Below are positions 9,171-20,128 of a DNA stretch of 64,000 nt, in pieces. Positions within the stretch are counted from its first letter, which is position 1, and each line of letters begins with the position of its first letter. Location of the stretch: the NCBI GenBank assembly GCA_001709035.1, contig LVKA01000026.1:62001-126000 (forward strand), given 5' to 3'. Source of the DNA: Candidatus Thiodiazotropha endoloripes (lineage in GTDB: Bacteria; Pseudomonadota; Gammaproteobacteria; Chromatiales; Chromatiaceae). The position numbers and the translations under genes were made by a program. The notes beneath the pieces were generated by a model that was given only the letters and a program-made list of their open reading frames with translations, made no database searches and was not told where the DNA came from.

Positions 9171-9188
9171 TTGTCCAAAAATTATACA
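9161..9188 (+). promoter_or_regulatory. Probable gltX promoter sharing its -35 with tRNA-Val
   Basis: Plus strand: -35 TTGACG (9161-9166), 16-bp spacer, -10-like TATACA (9183-9188). The palindrome TTGACGTCAA (9161-9170) supplies the -35 box to both this promoter and the divergent tRNA promoter. The untranslated leader to gltX would be about 85 nt. Confidence 0.5.
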
Positions 9189-9278
9189 AATTCGGCATTC
9201 TCCACGGTTTAAGCTTACGATTCAGTCCTGGTCTGTTAGAATTTCCGATTTGCTGCAACTGGATGAAACCACCGGATC

Positions 9279-10691
9279 ATGACTGTTCGTACCCGTTTTG
9301 CTCCCAGCCCAACCGGCTATCTACATGTGGGCGGTGCTCGTACCGCACTGTTTTCCTGGCTCTATGCACGTAAGCATGGGGGTAAATTCGTCCTGCGTAT
9401 TGAGGACACAGACCTTGAGCGCTCCACCGCCGAGTCGGTGAATGCCATTTTGGAAGGGATGACCTGGCTGGGGCTGGAGTACGACGAAGGCCCTTTTTAT
9501 CAGACCAAACGGTTCGACCGCTATCATGAGGTGATTGAACAGCTGCTGTCGAAGGGATTGGCCTATCGCTGTAACTGCAGCCGTGAGCGTCTCGATGATT
9601 TGCGGGAAGCGGCGATGAATCGTAAGGAGAAACCCAGATACGATGGCCATTGCCGGAATCATGATGTCAGTCCCGATGAACCCCATGTAATCCGCTTCCG
9701 CAATCCGGATAGTGGTGTGGTGTTGGTTGATGACCTGGTACGCGGTCGGGTCAGTTTCAACAATGAGGAGCTGGACGATCTCATCATCCGTCGAACCGAT
9801 GGCTCCCCCACCTACAATCTGACGGTAGTGGTTGACGATCTCGATATGCAGATCAGCCATGTGATCCGCGGTGACGACCACCTGAACAATACCCCCAGAC
9901 AGATCAATATCCTCAAGGCGCTGAATGCTGAGCCCCCCAAATATGGGCATGTACCGATGATATTGGGGGATGACGGCGCGCGGCTCTCGAAACGCCATGG
10001 CGCTGTCAGCGTGATGCAGTATCGGGAGGATGGTTACCTGCCTGAGGCATTGCTCAATTATCTGGTGCGCCTGGGGTGGTCCCATGGGGATCAGGAGATC
10101 TTTTCCATCGACGAGATGATAGAGTTGTTTGATATCGATGGGGTCAACAAGGCGGCATCCAGTTTCAATACCGAAAAGTTGCTGTGGTTGAATCAGCACT
10201 ACATCAAGCAGGATGATGCGAAACGCATCGCCCATCTACTGAGTCCCCATATGGGGGATCTGGGCATCGATCCCGCCCAGGGCCCTGACCTGACAAAGGT
10301 CGCAGAGGCGCACCAGGAGCGGGCCCGTACTCTGGTAGAGATGGCGGAGATGAGTGCATTCTGCTATCAGGATTACGATGAGTTCGAAGAGAAGGCTGCG
10401 AAAAAGCATCTGCGGGGTGTGGCCAGAGAGCCGCTGCAACGGATGCGCGATGCCCTGTCCGAGTTGGAAGATTGGCAGGAAGCGGCGCTGCATGGGGTCG
10501 TGGAGCAGGTCTCAGAGGCGTTGGAATTGAAGATGGGGAAGGTTGCCCAGCCACTCCGGGTGGCCGTGGTGGGCCGGGCGGCATCGCCAGGCATCGACAC
10601 AACCCTCTACCTGGTTGGCAAAGAGGCCTGTCTGAGACGCATCGATAAAGCCCTGGACTATATCACTCAGCGTGAAGCGGCTGCCGGTTAG
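9279..10691 (+). CDS. gltX: Glutamyl-tRNA synthetase
   Basis: Charges tRNA-Glu with glutamate in the cytoplasm. At 470 residues it has normal bacterial length. Class I motifs: the HIGH equivalent [15 protein letters not shown] near the N terminus and the KMSKS equivalent ARLSKRHG near residue 240. A Cys pair region [12 protein letters not shown] is present, as in bacterial GluRS. The ATG gives the conserved [14 protein letters not shown] terminus. It is followed by glnS in the same direction after 58 bp, so both may share transcripts. Confidence 0.96.
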   Translation: MTVRTRFAPSPTGYLHVGGARTALFSWLYARKHGGKFVLRIEDTDLERSTAESVNAILEGMTWLGLEYDEGPFYQTKRFDRYHEVIEQLLSKGLAYRCNCSRERLDDLREAAMNRKEKPRYDGHCRNHDVSPDEPHVIRFRNPDSGVVLVDDLVRGRVSFNNEELDDLIIRRTDGSPTYNLTVVVDDLDMQISHVIRGDDHLNNTPRQINILKALNAEPPKYGHVPMILGDDGARLSKRHGAVSVMQYREDGYLPEALLNYLVRLGWSHGDQEIFSIDEMIELFDIDGVNKAASSFNTEKLLWLNQHYIKQDDAKRIAHLLSPHMGDLGIDPAQGPDLTKVAEAHQERARTLVEMAEMSAFCYQDYDEFEEKAAKKHLRGVAREPLQRMRDALSELEDWQEAALHGVVEQVSEALELKMGKVAQPLRVAVVGRAASPGIDTTLYLVGKEACLRRIDKALDYITQREAAAG

Positions 10692-10749
10692 GCAAAGGCA
10701 CTACCAGAGCGATATTTCGTAGAGAAAACACTTGCAAGAAGCCAAAGTA

Positions 10750-12453
10750 ATGAGCGAACTGGATCAGAGCGACAACACACCGACGAACTTCATTCGACAG
10801 ATCATCGACCAGGATATCGAGCAGGGCAAGCACGATGGTCGGGTGCACACCCGTTTTCCACCGGAGCCCAACGGCTATCTGCACATCGGCCATGCCAAGT
10901 CGATTGTGCTCAATTTCGGCATTGCCAGGGATTACCAGGGGCATTGCAATCTGCGCTTCGATGACACCAATCCGCATAAGGAGAATATGGAGTTTGTCGA
11001 AAGTATTCAGCAGGATGTACGCTGGCTGGGATACGACTGGCAGGACCGTCTCTTCTATGCCTCAGACTATTTTCAACAACTCTACGATTTCGCGGTAGAG
11101 CTGATCAAGGCTGGCAAGGCCTATGTTTGTGACCTGGACGGGGAGCAGATGCGCGCCTACCGGGGCTCCTTGAAAGAGCCAGGCCAGGAGAGTCCCTATC
11201 GGAGCCGCTCCGTGGAGGAGAACCTGGATCTGTTTGCGCGCATGAAAGCCGGTGATTTTGCTGATGGAGAGCGGGTGCTGCGGGCTAAAATCGACATGGC
11301 TTCGCCGAATATGAATATGCGGGATCCGACCCTCTACCGGATCCGTCATGGGGTGATTCATCACCAGACAGGTGAAGCCTGGTGCATCTATCCCATGTAT
11401 GACTACACCCATCCGGTTTCAGATGCCCTTGAGGGGATTACCCACTCCCTTTGTACCCTGGAATTTGAGGATCATCGTCCCCTGTATGACTGGGTGCTGG
11501 ATAACATCACCATTCCATCTCATCCCCAGCAGATCGAGTTCTCACGACTCAATCTTGAATACACGGTATTGAGTAAGCGAAAGCTGACCCAGCTGGTGGA
11601 TGAGGGCTTTGTGGAAGGCTGGGATGACCCACGCATGCCGACAATTGCCGGGATGAAGCGTCGAGGGTACAGCGCTGCCTCAGTCCGTGAGTTCTGTCGA
11701 CGCATCGGCATCACCAAATCCGACGGACTGGTCGAGATTGGCATGCTGGAGACCTGTATCCGTGAGGACCTGGATGCCCGTGCGCCCAGGCGTATGGCCG
11801 TGATGCATCCACTGAAACTGGTGATCGAGAACTATCCGCAAGATCAGCAGGAGATGCTGGAAGCGGCCAACCATCCCAAGGATGAGTCGATGGGGGTTCG
11901 CCAGATCCCCTTCAGTCGGGAGATCATTATCGATCAGGCCGATTTCCGTGAGCAGGCGAACAAGAAGTTCAAGCGTCTGGTAACCGGCGGCGAGGTGCGG
12001 TTGAGAAATGCCTATGTGATCAAATGCGAAGAGGTGGTAAAAAACAATCAGGGTGACATTGTTGAGCTTCGCTGTAGCTATGATCCTGATACTCTTGGGA
12101 AAAATCCCGAAGGGCGTAAGGTTCGCGGGGTCATACACTGGGTCTCCGCCAAGCATGGCGTGAAGGGTGAGGTTCGACTTTACGACAGACTTTTCAAGCA
12201 GGCGAATGCCGATAAGGTTGAAGAGGGTGGCCGCTTTACCGATAACCTGAATCCGGACTCATTGCGCACCCTGACTGAGTGCTATTTCGAGCCTGTGCTC
12301 GCCGATGCAGAGGTTGAACAGGCCTATCAGTTTGAGCGGGAAGGCTATTTCATACTCGACAGTGTTGAAGCGGGTCGCCAGCCGATGGTCTTCAACCGGG
12401 TGATCACCCTGCGGGACTCCTGGGCAAAAATTGAGAAAGGCGGCGGTAAATAG
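10750..12453 (+). CDS. glnS: Glutaminyl-tRNA synthetase
   Basis: Class I synthetase of 567 residues charging tRNA-Gln. HIGH motif [16 protein letters not shown] and KMSKS equivalent VLSKRKL are both present, and the C-terminal beta-barrel domains are complete. The start is the ATG giving MSELDQSDN; the frame remains open upstream to a TTG at 10732 with no better signal. A GlnRS beside GluRS means direct glutaminylation rather than a GatCAB-dependent route for tRNA-Gln. Confidence 0.96.
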   Translation: MSELDQSDNTPTNFIRQIIDQDIEQGKHDGRVHTRFPPEPNGYLHIGHAKSIVLNFGIARDYQGHCNLRFDDTNPHKENMEFVESIQQDVRWLGYDWQDRLFYASDYFQQLYDFAVELIKAGKAYVCDLDGEQMRAYRGSLKEPGQESPYRSRSVEENLDLFARMKAGDFADGERVLRAKIDMASPNMNMRDPTLYRIRHGVIHHQTGEAWCIYPMYDYTHPVSDALEGITHSLCTLEFEDHRPLYDWVLDNITIPSHPQQIEFSRLNLEYTVLSKRKLTQLVDEGFVEGWDDPRMPTIAGMKRRGYSAASVREFCRRIGITKSDGLVEIGMLETCIREDLDARAPRRMAVMHPLKLVIENYPQDQQEMLEAANHPKDESMGVRQIPFSREIIIDQADFREQANKKFKRLVTGGEVRLRNAYVIKCEEVVKNNQGDIVELRCSYDPDTLGKNPEGRKVRGVIHWVSAKHGVKGEVRLYDRLFKQANADKVEEGGRFTDNLNPDSLRTLTECYFEPVLADAEVEQAYQFEREGYFILDSVEAGRQPMVFNRVITLRDSWAKIEKGGGK

Positions 12454-12633
12454 TTGTATGACCAGATCGCTCACAATTGTGGCTTCAGGCAGGTTCTGAT
12501 TAAAATTGGTTTGTCGAGAGATTTTGCCCTGTGCCAAGGGGCTGATCACAGCGGGAGAAGCTGCAAAAACCTCTGTCAGTTAATTGGCTGGGGTTTGCAT
12601 CGAAAAATCTGCTGAAGATGTGAAAAAAATCAG

Positions 12634-12662
12634 TGGACAAGCGGGAGATTATCCCCTAACAT
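12634..12662 (+). promoter_or_regulatory. Promoter of tRNA-Ala
   Basis: -35 TGGACA (12634-12639), 17-bp spacer, -10 TAACAT (12657-12662), directly followed by the GC-rich discriminator GCCCGCC, twelve bases before the tRNA 5' end. This is a stable-RNA promoter pattern. Confidence 0.65.
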
Positions 12663-12674
12663 GCCCGCCTTTCT

Positions 12675-12750
12675 GGGGCCATAGCTCAGCTGGGAGAGCG
12701 CAACACTGGCAGTGTTGAGGTCGGCGGTTCGATCCCGCCTGGCTCCACCA
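12675..12750 (+). tRNA. tRNA-Ala (GGC)
   Basis: Complete cloverleaf with acceptor GGGGCCA/TGGCTCC and encoded CCA. Anticodon stem CAACA/TGTTG around loop CTGGCAG, giving anticodon GGC (reads GCC/GCU). T-arm with GGTTCGATCC. It has its own promoter and terminator. Confidence 0.95.
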
Positions 12751-12766
12751 AATTTGATTAAGATTG

Positions 12767-12794
12767 GCCCGGATTTATTCCGGGCTATCTTTTT
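12767..12794 (+). terminator. Rho-independent terminator after tRNA-Ala
   Basis: Stem GCCCGGA/TCCGGGC with loop TTTAT, followed by TATCTTTTT. It ends the tRNA transcript 17 bp past the CCA and before cvpA. Confidence 0.85.
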
Positions 12795-12849
12795 CAGGGT
12801 TATGCTGGCCTCTCAAGGTCATCACTCGATTGCCCGACGGGGTAGCGGT

Positions 12850-13338
12850 ATGCTCTGGATCGACATTCTGATTATCGCCATCATTGCGCTCTCGGCTATC
12901 ATCAGCCTGATCAGAGGTTTTGTGCAGGAGGCGTTGTCTCTCGCCACCTGGATCGCTGCATTCACAATCGCCTGGCTCTTCTTTCGTCCCCTCGCCGTGG
13001 AACTGACTCCCTGGATCGATGTGCCCTCGATACGGCTTGGTGTGGCCTTCGGGCTTATTCTGATCGGTATCCTGATCCTCGGTGCGATTATCAACCACTT
13101 CATGAAAGTATTGGTTGCTTCTACCGGATTGAGCGGTACCGATCGGATGATCGGTATTTTCTTTGGAGTGGCCCGTGGTGCGGTCATGGTGGCAATTCTG
13201 GTCCTGTTGGCCGGTCTGACACCGTTTCCGAATGATCCGTGGTGGAGTGAATCGCGCCTGATTCCCTATTTTCAGGAGATGGCGCTTTGGTTGAAAGGCT
13301 TTCTGCCCAGCGACATTGCTGATAACTTCCACTATTGA
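12850..13338 (+). CDS. cvpA: CvpA family membrane protein
   Basis: Inner-membrane protein of 162 residues with four predicted helices (MLWIDILIIAIIALSAIISL, then about 30-50, 65-85 and 100-120). The N terminus with the SLIRGFVQEALSLATWI pattern is diagnostic of CvpA/colicin V production proteins. It precedes purF, the classical cvpA-purF arrangement. The ATG at 12850 is chosen because the frame upstream runs back into the tRNA. CvpA is implicated in envelope and bile or colicin phenotypes elsewhere; its biochemical role is not settled. Confidence 0.88.
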   Translation: MLWIDILIIAIIALSAIISLIRGFVQEALSLATWIAAFTIAWLFFRPLAVELTPWIDVPSIRLGVAFGLILIGILILGAIINHFMKVLVASTGLSGTDRMIGIFFGVARGAVMVAILVLLAGLTPFPNDPWWSESRLIPYFQEMALWLKGFLPSDIADNFHY

Positions 13339-13446
13339 GTGACAGGGATTGGTCGAAATGAATGGTTTGGGAAATTACGCTGGCCAAGGACTCAATAATC
13401 TGTCCCGGCCAATGTTGGCTCCCATGCAGACCCTGGAGAACTGAAC

Positions 13447-14961
13447 ATGTGCGGTATCGTGGGTATTGTCGGTAAGACACCGGTCAATCAATCCCTTTAT
13501 GATGCATTATTGGTGCTACAACATAGAGGTCAGGATGCTGCAGGTATCGTGACCTGCCATAAGGGCAAGCTCTATTTGCGCAAGGCAAATGGACTCGCCC
13601 GTGACGTGTTTCATACCCGTCATATGCTGCGGCTGAAAGGCAATATGGGACTTGGGCATGCCCGATACCCCACCGCCGGGTGTAGTTCATCAGCAGAAGC
13701 CCAGCCCTTCTACGTCAACTCACCCTATGGCATTACCCTGGCGCACAATGGCAATCTCACCAATGCCAAAGAACTGACAAGGGATCTGTTCGTCGAGGAT
13801 CTGCGTCATATCAATACCTCGTCAGATTCCGAGATCCTGCTCAACATCTTCGCTCATGAACTGCAGATGCAGAACAAACTGCGTATCGCGCCTGAAGATA
13901 TCTTCAAGGCGGTTGCCGGTGTGCATCGTCGCTGTCGGGGTGGTTATGCGGCGGTTGCGATGATCCCTGGTGTCGGTTTGATCGGCTTTCGTGATCCCTA
14001 CGCCATACGTCCGATTGTCTATGGCAAGCGGGAAACGGATCAGGGTACGGAGTACATGATCGCTTCTGAAAGCGTTGCCCTGGATGCCTTGGGATTTGAA
14101 CGGGTACGGGATCTGGAGCCGGGTGAGGCGATTTTCATCAGCAAAGAGGGGCAGTTCTACGCCCAGCAGTGTGCTGCCAATACGGTCAAATCCCCCTGTA
14201 TCTTTGAATTTGTCTACTTTGCCCGTCCCGACTCCATTATCGACAATGTGTTTGTACACAAAGCCCGTTCCAGAATGGGCAAAAAATTGGCCAAGAAAAT
14301 ACTCAGGGAGTGGCCGGATCACGATGTGGATGTGGTGATTCCAATACCCGATACCAGCCGAACGGCGGCATTGACCCTGGCCAATGAGCTGAAGGTGCGC
14401 TATACGGAAGGTTTCATCAAAAACCGCTATATCGGTCGTACCTTTATCATGCCTGGTCAGACTGTGCGTAAAAAGTCGGTCAGGCAGAAACTGAATGCCA
14501 TCGATCTGGAATTCAAAGGTAAGAATGTTCTGCTGGTGGATGATTCCGTGGTGCGTGGCACCACCTCTCAACAGATTGTGCAGATGGCAAGGGACGCCGG
14601 GGCCAGAAAGGTCTATTTTGCCTCTGCCGCACCACCGGTGATCTACCCCAATGTATATGGCATCGATATGCCCTCTGCGAGTGAACTGGTTGCACACAAC
14701 CGTACCATTGAAGAGGTGCAGGAGATCATAGGCGCCGATCGCATGATTTATCAGGATCTACAGGATCTGATCGATGCGGTGATGAAGAAAGGCAAAACCG
14801 ATATCGATCGATTTGATACGTCGGTATTCAGTGGCGATTATGTCACCGGGGATGTGAGTGACACCTATCTGGAGCAGCTGGAACTGTTGCGTAACGATGG
14901 CGCCAAATCCCAGAGTGAGATGGCGGACAGAAGTGTCATCGATCTGCACAACGATAGCTGA
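13447..14961 (+). CDS. purF: Amidophosphoribosyltransferase
   Basis: First committed step of purine synthesis: PRPP plus glutamine gives 5-phosphoribosylamine. The 504-residue protein starts MCGIVGIVG, so Cys2 becomes the N-terminal nucleophile of the Ntn glutaminase domain. The phosphoribosyltransferase domain has the PRPP loop [16 protein letters not shown]. Length and order match E. coli PurF. It follows cvpA after 108 bp. Confidence 0.96.
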   Translation: MCGIVGIVGKTPVNQSLYDALLVLQHRGQDAAGIVTCHKGKLYLRKANGLARDVFHTRHMLRLKGNMGLGHARYPTAGCSSSAEAQPFYVNSPYGITLAHNGNLTNAKELTRDLFVEDLRHINTSSDSEILLNIFAHELQMQNKLRIAPEDIFKAVAGVHRRCRGGYAAVAMIPGVGLIGFRDPYAIRPIVYGKRETDQGTEYMIASESVALDALGFERVRDLEPGEAIFISKEGQFYAQQCAANTVKSPCIFEFVYFARPDSIIDNVFVHKARSRMGKKLAKKILREWPDHDVDVVIPIPDTSRTAALTLANELKVRYTEGFIKNRYIGRTFIMPGQTVRKKSVRQKLNAIDLEFKGKNVLLVDDSVVRGTTSQQIVQMARDAGARKVYFASAAPPVIYPNVYGIDMPSASELVAHNRTIEEVQEIIGADRMIYQDLQDLIDAVMKKGKTDIDRFDTSVFSGDYVTGDVSDTYLEQLELLRNDGAKSQSEMADRSVIDLHNDS

Positions 14962-15002
14962 GTCCCGATCAAATTACCTTCAATATTGCACGCTTGATGG
15001 GT

Positions 15003-15932
15003 TTAGCCGGCAGTGACACTCGGTTGTGCGCTGTTACTCAGCCTGGGTTCACAGCCATGAAGTCGGTCGAAATAGCGTGCCCGGTAGATCAACCGGGGAG
15101 CGTCCCCATCTTCGAACCCGCTTCTGGTATGTAAGACGTTATTACAGATCAATCCCTGACCCGCCATCAGTTTACCCCTGAAGTGCCACTCCGATGGGGT
15201 GTGCAGGATCGATTTCAGGAAGCTGACCGCTTCACTCAAACAGGCATCCTCACGCCAGGCGATACTGCGACTTCGATCCGTATAGCGCATGTGCAGATGA
15301 CCATCGGGATAGATGGCGAAGACAGGGCCACTGCGGGCTGGCCTGATCTCTTCATCATCAACCACATTGGCTGGTATCGTCATCGCCTGCGGATGCATCA
15401 ATGCCCGGATGTAGTCCGGGTTTTCATCCATGATACGAATGAACACGATCTCATGATCCAGCAGGTCGTTCTCTCCGCCCTTTGTGGCAGGATTTACACA
15501 ATGCAGCAGCAGTCCGTGGATCTGGTGTTGCAGGTCGTTGTAGTAGCCATCAGTGTGCCAGGCGATCGGTCGATCTGAGTAGGGGATGTAGCCTCTATGA
15601 AGGGCATCAGACTGCACGGTCAATGAGGTGATGGCGTCATTGTCGGCACACATATTGTGATCCAGTCGCTGCAGGCCGAAACGACTGCCCAGCTGCCGAA
15701 TGATCTGTTTGTCCGCATCATGCCCGGAAAGTCCTGCCCAGATTGCCATATTCGACTTGCGGCAAAGCTGCTGGAGTCTGTCATGCTCCGCCTGGGTGAT
15801 ATTCCGTGGGTCACCGATCTCCACGATCAACGACTCCAATGAGCTTGGATAGTGCTTCAGTTTTGCATCCCGCCAGGCTGCATAACTGTCTGAATTGTCG
15901 GGATTAAAGGGTGATAATGCTTGGCTTGGCAT
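15003..15932 (-). CDS. TauD/TfdA-family 2-oxoglutarate dioxygenase
   Basis: Fe(II)/2-oxoglutarate-dependent oxygenase of about 309 residues. The iron facial triad is visible: His126-x-Asp128 in AWHTDGYYN and His268 in NNVLHTRSGF, with Arg280/Arg284 placed to bind 2-oxoglutarate. The ATG at 15932 is chosen because an open frame extending to 16103 would overlap the divergent ubiT gene. Substrate is unknown; taurine, butyrobetaine and siderophore or amino-acid hydroxylases all share this fold. No sulfonate or betaine transport genes are adjacent. Confidence 0.8.
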   Translation of the reverse strand: MPSQALSPFNPDNSDSYAAWRDAKLKHYPSSLESLIVEIGDPRNITQAEHDRLQQLCRKSNMAIWAGLSGHDADKQIIRQLGSRFGLQRLDHNMCADNDAITSLTVQSDALHRGYIPYSDRPIAWHTDGYYNDLQHQIHGLLLHCVNPATKGGENDLLDHEIVFIRIMDENPDYIRALMHPQAMTIPANVVDDEEIRPARSGPVFAIYPDGHLHMRYTDRSRSIAWREDACLSEAVSFLKSILHTPSEWHFRGKLMAGQGLICNNVLHTRSGFEDGDAPRLIYRARYFDRLHGCEPRLSNSAQPSVTAG

Positions 15933-16042
15933 GGTCCGGATTTTCGCACATTCAATGAACTGCTGATATGATACTGCGGTTAGGCCGTGCCTGCTAATAC
16001 CAATCTCATTGGCCTGTTTAAGGAAAAGATCAATTTTTACTG

Positions 16043-16534
16043 ATGAGGCTCTTTGCCATGTATGCCGTATCCAGACGCCCATTGATGCCAAAAGCTTTGA
16101 CACTGCCGTTGAAGATTTTGCCCGTTAAAGCCCATGGTTTGATATTGAGTACCTTACTCAACCGGGTATTCCGCGCACAGCTCGCAGAGGGTGAGCTTGA
16201 TTTTCTCGAAGCAAAGGTCGTGCAGATCAAGGTCAGTGATGCAGCGCTGAATTATGCGTTGACCATGCGGAATGGCAGACTCGCAGAAGCGGGAGGCCAG
16301 CCGGCCGATTTGACGATTACCGGCTCTGTTTACGACTATCTGTTGTTGATCGCAGGCAGGGAGGATCCCGATACACTGTTTTTTCAACGCCATCTGGTGA
16401 TGGATGGGGATACCGGTTTGGGTGTTCATCTGAAGAATATGCTGGCGGCAGTGGAGCCTGAAGAGCTGCCTATACCCCGGGAATTCAGAACGATTGTGGA
16501 GCGTGGATCGCGGCTCTACGAACGGGTGCTTTGA
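16043..16534 (+). CDS. ubiT: O2-independent ubiquinone biosynthesis accessory factor UbiT
   Basis: SCP2-type lipid-binding protein of 163 residues that in E. coli carries ubiquinone intermediates for the anaerobic UbiU-UbiV hydroxylase. The diagnostic segment DPDTLFFQRHLVMDGDTGLGVHLKNMLAAVE closely follows E. coli UbiT. UbiU and UbiV are encoded 7-9 kb away in this window, which supports the assignment. The start at 16043 has only a weak purine-rich stretch upstream; later ATGs at 16058 and 16085 are possible. It is divergent from the oxygenase gene. Confidence 0.88.
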   Translation: MRLFAMYAVSRRPLMPKALTLPLKILPVKAHGLILSTLLNRVFRAQLAEGELDFLEAKVVQIKVSDAALNYALTMRNGRLAEAGGQPADLTITGSVYDYLLLIAGREDPDTLFFQRHLVMDGDTGLGVHLKNMLAAVEPEELPIPREFRTIVERGSRLYERVL

Positions 16535-16593
16535 AACGACGCAACCGGCCTGAAGGGCGGGTCATTCACTTGCAGCGGCCGGATTGAGAGATC

Positions 16594-17394
16594 CTAGTCC
16601 AGTTCGGGCAGTAATTGCACGTCAACGGGAACCTTTAGCAGGCGCTCGATCCGTTTCTGAGTCTGCTCGGGAGGCGCGCTGCACCAGAACTCCTCACGAC
16701 CGGGCTCAGCTGCCTCAGTCAACAGATCGTGTGTGGACAGTTGCCGTTGGAGTTGTTTAGCTACGGCAGGTCCGGTATCGATGATGGATATACCGGCTCC
16801 GGCTTCTTCGGCAATCATCTGTTTCACAAATGGATAGTGGGTACAGCCCAGCACCAGGGTATCAACACCACGCTCGAGAATCGGTTGTAACTGTTGAGAG
16901 ACAATTCGCCGGGTTGTCTGGTGATCATGCCCATTTCGTTCAATGGCCTCTACCCAGCCATGACAGGGACAGATGATGATTTCCGAACCATCCGCATGCT
17001 GCTGCAGCAGGGCTTTAAACTTATGGCTGTTAAGTGTGCCATGGGTGGCCAATACACCCACCATCCCACTTTGGCTCAGCGATATTGCCGGTTTCACGCC
17101 TGGTTCCATGCCGATAATCGGTAACCTGTAAGTCTCACGCAGATCCTTGACGGCTGCAGCCGTTGCGGTATTGCAGGCGATAACAACCGCTTTAACATTT
17201 TGTGAAATCAGAAATTGTGTGATTACCCGGCTTCGTCGAAGAATGTAGTGCTTGTCTTTCTCGCCATAGGGCAGGTGAGCCCGATCTGAGACATAGACCA
17301 GATTCTCATTCGGTAGCAGAGAGCGGACATGTTGCAGAACTGATAAACCGCCGATGCCTGAATCGAAAATCCCAATCGCTGCTTCAGACGGCAT
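16594..17394 (-). CDS. murI: Glutamate racemase
   Basis: Converts L-glutamate to D-glutamate for peptidoglycan. The 266-residue protein has [14 protein letters not shown] at the N terminus and both catalytic cysteines in ACNTATA and LGCTHYPF. The ATG at 17394 has GAGG upstream. The first codons overlap the 3' end of the hybrid kinase gene (stop at 17384), so translation is likely coupled. Confidence 0.94.
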   Translation of the reverse strand: MPSEAAIGIFDSGIGGLSVLQHVRSLLPNENLVYVSDRAHLPYGEKDKHYILRRSRVITQFLISQNVKAVVIACNTATAAAVKDLRETYRLPIIGMEPGVKPAISLSQSGMVGVLATHGTLNSHKFKALLQQHADGSEIIICPCHGWVEAIERNGHDHQTTRRIVSQQLQPILERGVDTLVLGCTHYPFVKQMIAEEAGAGISIIDTGPAVAKQLQRQLSTHDLLTEAAEPGREEFWCSAPPEQTQKRIERLLKVPVDVQLLPELD

Positions 17395-20128
17395 CACCAA
17401 CCTCAAATTTCAGTAGCCTTTCAATCTCATGCTCCAACTGTATATAACTGACAAGGAGCTGATCGGTGTCCTCCTGTTTACACACCTTTTCAAACGCTTT
17501 GACTCTATAGTCAAGTGCCGGCACGCCACATGAAGAGGTGGAACCATGAATTTTATGGGAAAGCTCTTTGAGATTATTCCAGTCAGATAGATCGATGAGT
17601 TTTTTGATAGCTAAAAGCTGTTGAGGCAGTTCCAGGCAGAGTTGCTTGAACATCTCATCGGCAAGTTTTTGATCACCACCGGTTATTGCCAGCAGTTTAT
17701 CCATATCCCTGACCGGCAGCTCACCGAACGACATAACAGACTCAGACATTTGCTGCTGAGATACGATCATTGAATCTGTGGAATCCTGTGAAAATATATT
17801 ATTGATTACGGACCACATTTGGGGTTCATCAATCGGTTTCAGCAGATAACCATCCATGCCGGACTCCGCTATCTGATTTCGAGTCGCCGGTACAGCGTCT
17901 GCAGTCAATGCAATGATCGGGGTGTGGTTCGAGCCCTGTTCATTTCGCCGAATGATCTCTGCGGCCTCTGTGCCTTTCATCTTCGGCATATGAATATCCA
18001 TCAGTATCAAATCGTAGCGGTTGTTTTGTGTTTTTGAAATGGCGCTTAAACCATCATAGGCCTCTGTAACAATTGCGCCTTTGCCTCTCATTAATGTACT
18101 GATCAGTTTAAGGTTGATATCGTTATCATCGACTACAAGAATATTATAGTTTTCCAGGCTTGGTTGAGCGGTGTCGGCACTCTGTTTAGTGAGAAAGTCC
18201 GGTTGCTGCGCTTTGGTGGCAAAAATGGTCCTCAGGTTCTCTTCAAGTTTACTGGTGCTGAAGGGTTTTGATAGGTAGGTGTCATTACTCAATGACTGAA
18301 ACTGTTCGATCACGGTTCGTTCCGAAGCACTGAGAAATGTAAGTAACGGTATCTTGCAGCGGGATTTCAGGCGTTGAATTTCAAATTCTGCAATACCTGA
18401 GGTGATTTCCGTATGTGAGAAGCCAAGCACAATCAATTGAATGTCAGCCGTGCAATCTATAGGAAACTGCCCGTCGATCACCTCTATCTGATAGGACTCC
18501 AAGGTGTGTTTGAGGGCCAGATAAGAGAGTCGATGGTTGTCGATCAGTATGGCGCGTTTATGAAAGCCAAATGCTTGTTCCTTATTCAGGCTGCTGTTGG
18601 CGGGTTTTGGCAAGGGGATTGAGACGATGAAGTTGGCACCTTTACCAATACTACTGAATAGTTCAATGTCACCATTCATTGATTGAGCCAGTTTTTTACA
18701 GATACTCAGGCCAAGTCCTGTTCCTCCATACATTCTACTGGTGGATGAGTCAGCCTGTTGGAATGATTCGAACAGCATGTTTTGTGCTTTATTATCGATC
18801 CCTATACCGGTATCGGTAATGGAAAACTTCAAAACACATCGACTGTTGGTTTCAGCATCAATCATTACGCGTATGACAACTTCACCTTGATGAGTGAACT
18901 TAATGGCATTACTGATCAGATTGACCAGAATTTGCCGTATTCTTGGCTCGTCTCCAATCAGTGTTTTCGGTACGTCCGAATAGACTAACAATACCAGTTC
19001 AAGTCCTTTGTCATGAGCCGATGGTGATAGCAGAACAGTAGGATCCTCAAAGCACTCTCTTACATTGAAGGGAGCGGTTTCCGGCTCAAGCTTGCCATAT
19101 TCCAGTTTTGAGTAGTCGAGGATTTCATTGATGATATCGAGCAGGTTGATGGCGGATTTGGATATTGTGCTGACCAGGTCACGTTGCTGTTGAGATAAGT
19201 CTGTTTTCAACAAAAGATTGGTAAAACCCAGTACGCCATTCATCGGTGTACGGATTTCATGACTCATGTTTGCCAGGAATTCTGATTTTGCCTTGCTGGC
19301 GGATAGGGCGCGTTTTTTTGCCAGATCCAGTTCCACATTCTGTATCTCAATAGCCTCCATGGTCTCAGTAAGCTCTGCTGTGGCCTGATTGATCTGTTGC
19401 TGCATGGTTTCGTGAGAATGCAGAATCCGGCTGGTCATCGCATTGAAGCCTTCCTCAAGGCTGCGGATTTCACCTTTTGATATCTCAGGTACACGCGCAG
19501 ACAGGTCGCCGTCACGCATGCGTGAAACAGCCTGGGTCAATCGTGCAATCGGATTGATTACCGAGCGACTGAGTGCAAGTGAGAAAAAAGCGGTTATAAC
19601 CAGACCCACTACCAGCATGATAATGGTATTTCTTATGATGCTGGTTTTGTTTTGATTAAGCCTGGTTTTACTTAGGGTTAAAATCACATTGCCCATACTC
19701 TTGGTATTTTCAGTATTGGTCTCCTGCAGTTGGTCTGGGTAATCGGTGATTTCAATATTTTCAATGATATAGATTGCTGGTGCGCTGAACTGGGTTAAGT
19801 TGCTACTCTTTTCAACCACCTTCTTATTCATATGGGAGAGCAGTGCACCTGAGGCATCAAAGACCTTGATACTGTAAACGTCATCCTGAAGAAAAACCGG
19901 TCGTAGACTCATCTCCAGAATGGTTTTATCACGGGTAAATATGCCATATACACTGATTGCTGCTGATTGATTGGCGATCGATTCTCCGCGCTCATTGAAT
20001 AGTTCGTTTAACTGCTCCAGCTGGGTGCTGATCAGGTAAATCGTCAGCATCAGAGCCAAAATAAAGGCCGGCAATAGGCCAATCATCAAAGCCTGAAATT
20101 TCAGTGATCTGAGTTTAGTCAAAATCAT
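17384..20128 (-). CDS. BarA-like hybrid sensor histidine kinase
   Basis: A 914-residue phosphorelay kinase. Helix 1 (about 13-33), periplasmic sensor (34-165), helix 2 (about 167-187), HAMP, a coiled coil, HisKA with His290 ([13 protein letters not shown]), a complete HATPase ([15 protein letters not shown]), receiver 1 (about 524-640), receiver 2 with DD at 667-668, Asp711 and Lys764, and HPt with His858 ([10 protein letters not shown]). Receiver 1 lacks a phosphorylatable Asp at its usual position (it reads [12 protein letters not shown]) and is degenerate. The architecture is that of BarA/TorS tripartite kinases. The start overlaps the end of the binding-protein gene by 14 nt, so that protein is probably its sensory partner. 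Confidence 0.9.
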   Translation of the reverse strand: MILTKLRSLKFQALMIGLLPAFILALMLTIYLISTQLEQLNELFNERGESIANQSAAISVYGIFTRDKTILEMSLRPVFLQDDVYSIKVFDASGALLSHMNKKVVEKSSNLTQFSAPAIYIIENIEITDYPDQLQETNTENTKSMGNVILTLSKTRLNQNKTSIIRNTIIMLVVGLVITAFFSLALSRSVINPIARLTQAVSRMRDGDLSARVPEISKGEIRSLEEGFNAMTSRILHSHETMQQQINQATAELTETMEAIEIQNVELDLAKKRALSASKAKSEFLANMSHEIRTPMNGVLGFTNLLLKTDLSQQQRDLVSTISKSAINLLDIINEILDYSKLEYGKLEPETAPFNVRECFEDPTVLLSPSAHDKGLELVLLVYSDVPKTLIGDEPRIRQILVNLISNAIKFTHQGEVVIRVMIDAETNSRCVLKFSITDTGIGIDNKAQNMLFESFQQADSSTSRMYGGTGLGLSICKKLAQSMNGDIELFSSIGKGANFIVSIPLPKPANSSLNKEQAFGFHKRAILIDNHRLSYLALKHTLESYQIEVIDGQFPIDCTADIQLIVLGFSHTEITSGIAEFEIQRLKSRCKIPLLTFLSASERTVIEQFQSLSNDTYLSKPFSTSKLEENLRTIFATKAQQPDFLTKQSADTAQPSLENYNILVVDDNDINLKLISTLMRGKGAIVTEAYDGLSAISKTQNNRYDLILMDIHMPKMKGTEAAEIIRRNEQGSNHTPIIALTADAVPATRNQIAESGMDGYLLKPIDEPQMWSVINNIFSQDSTDSMIVSQQQMSESVMSFGELPVRDMDKLLAITGGDQKLADEMFKQLCLELPQQLLAIKKLIDLSDWNNLKELSHKIHGSTSSCGVPALDYRVKAFEKVCKQEDTDQLLVSYIQLEHEIERLLKFEVGDAV

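Noticed and set aside
9321-10235. 304-codon open frame antisense to gltX
   Set aside because: It lies wholly within gltX and its product has no known motif; the open state follows from gltX codon use.
12712-12849. N-terminal extension of cvpA starting inside tRNA-Ala
   Set aside because: It overlaps the tRNA and its terminator, and adds non-conserved residues before the first CvpA helix.
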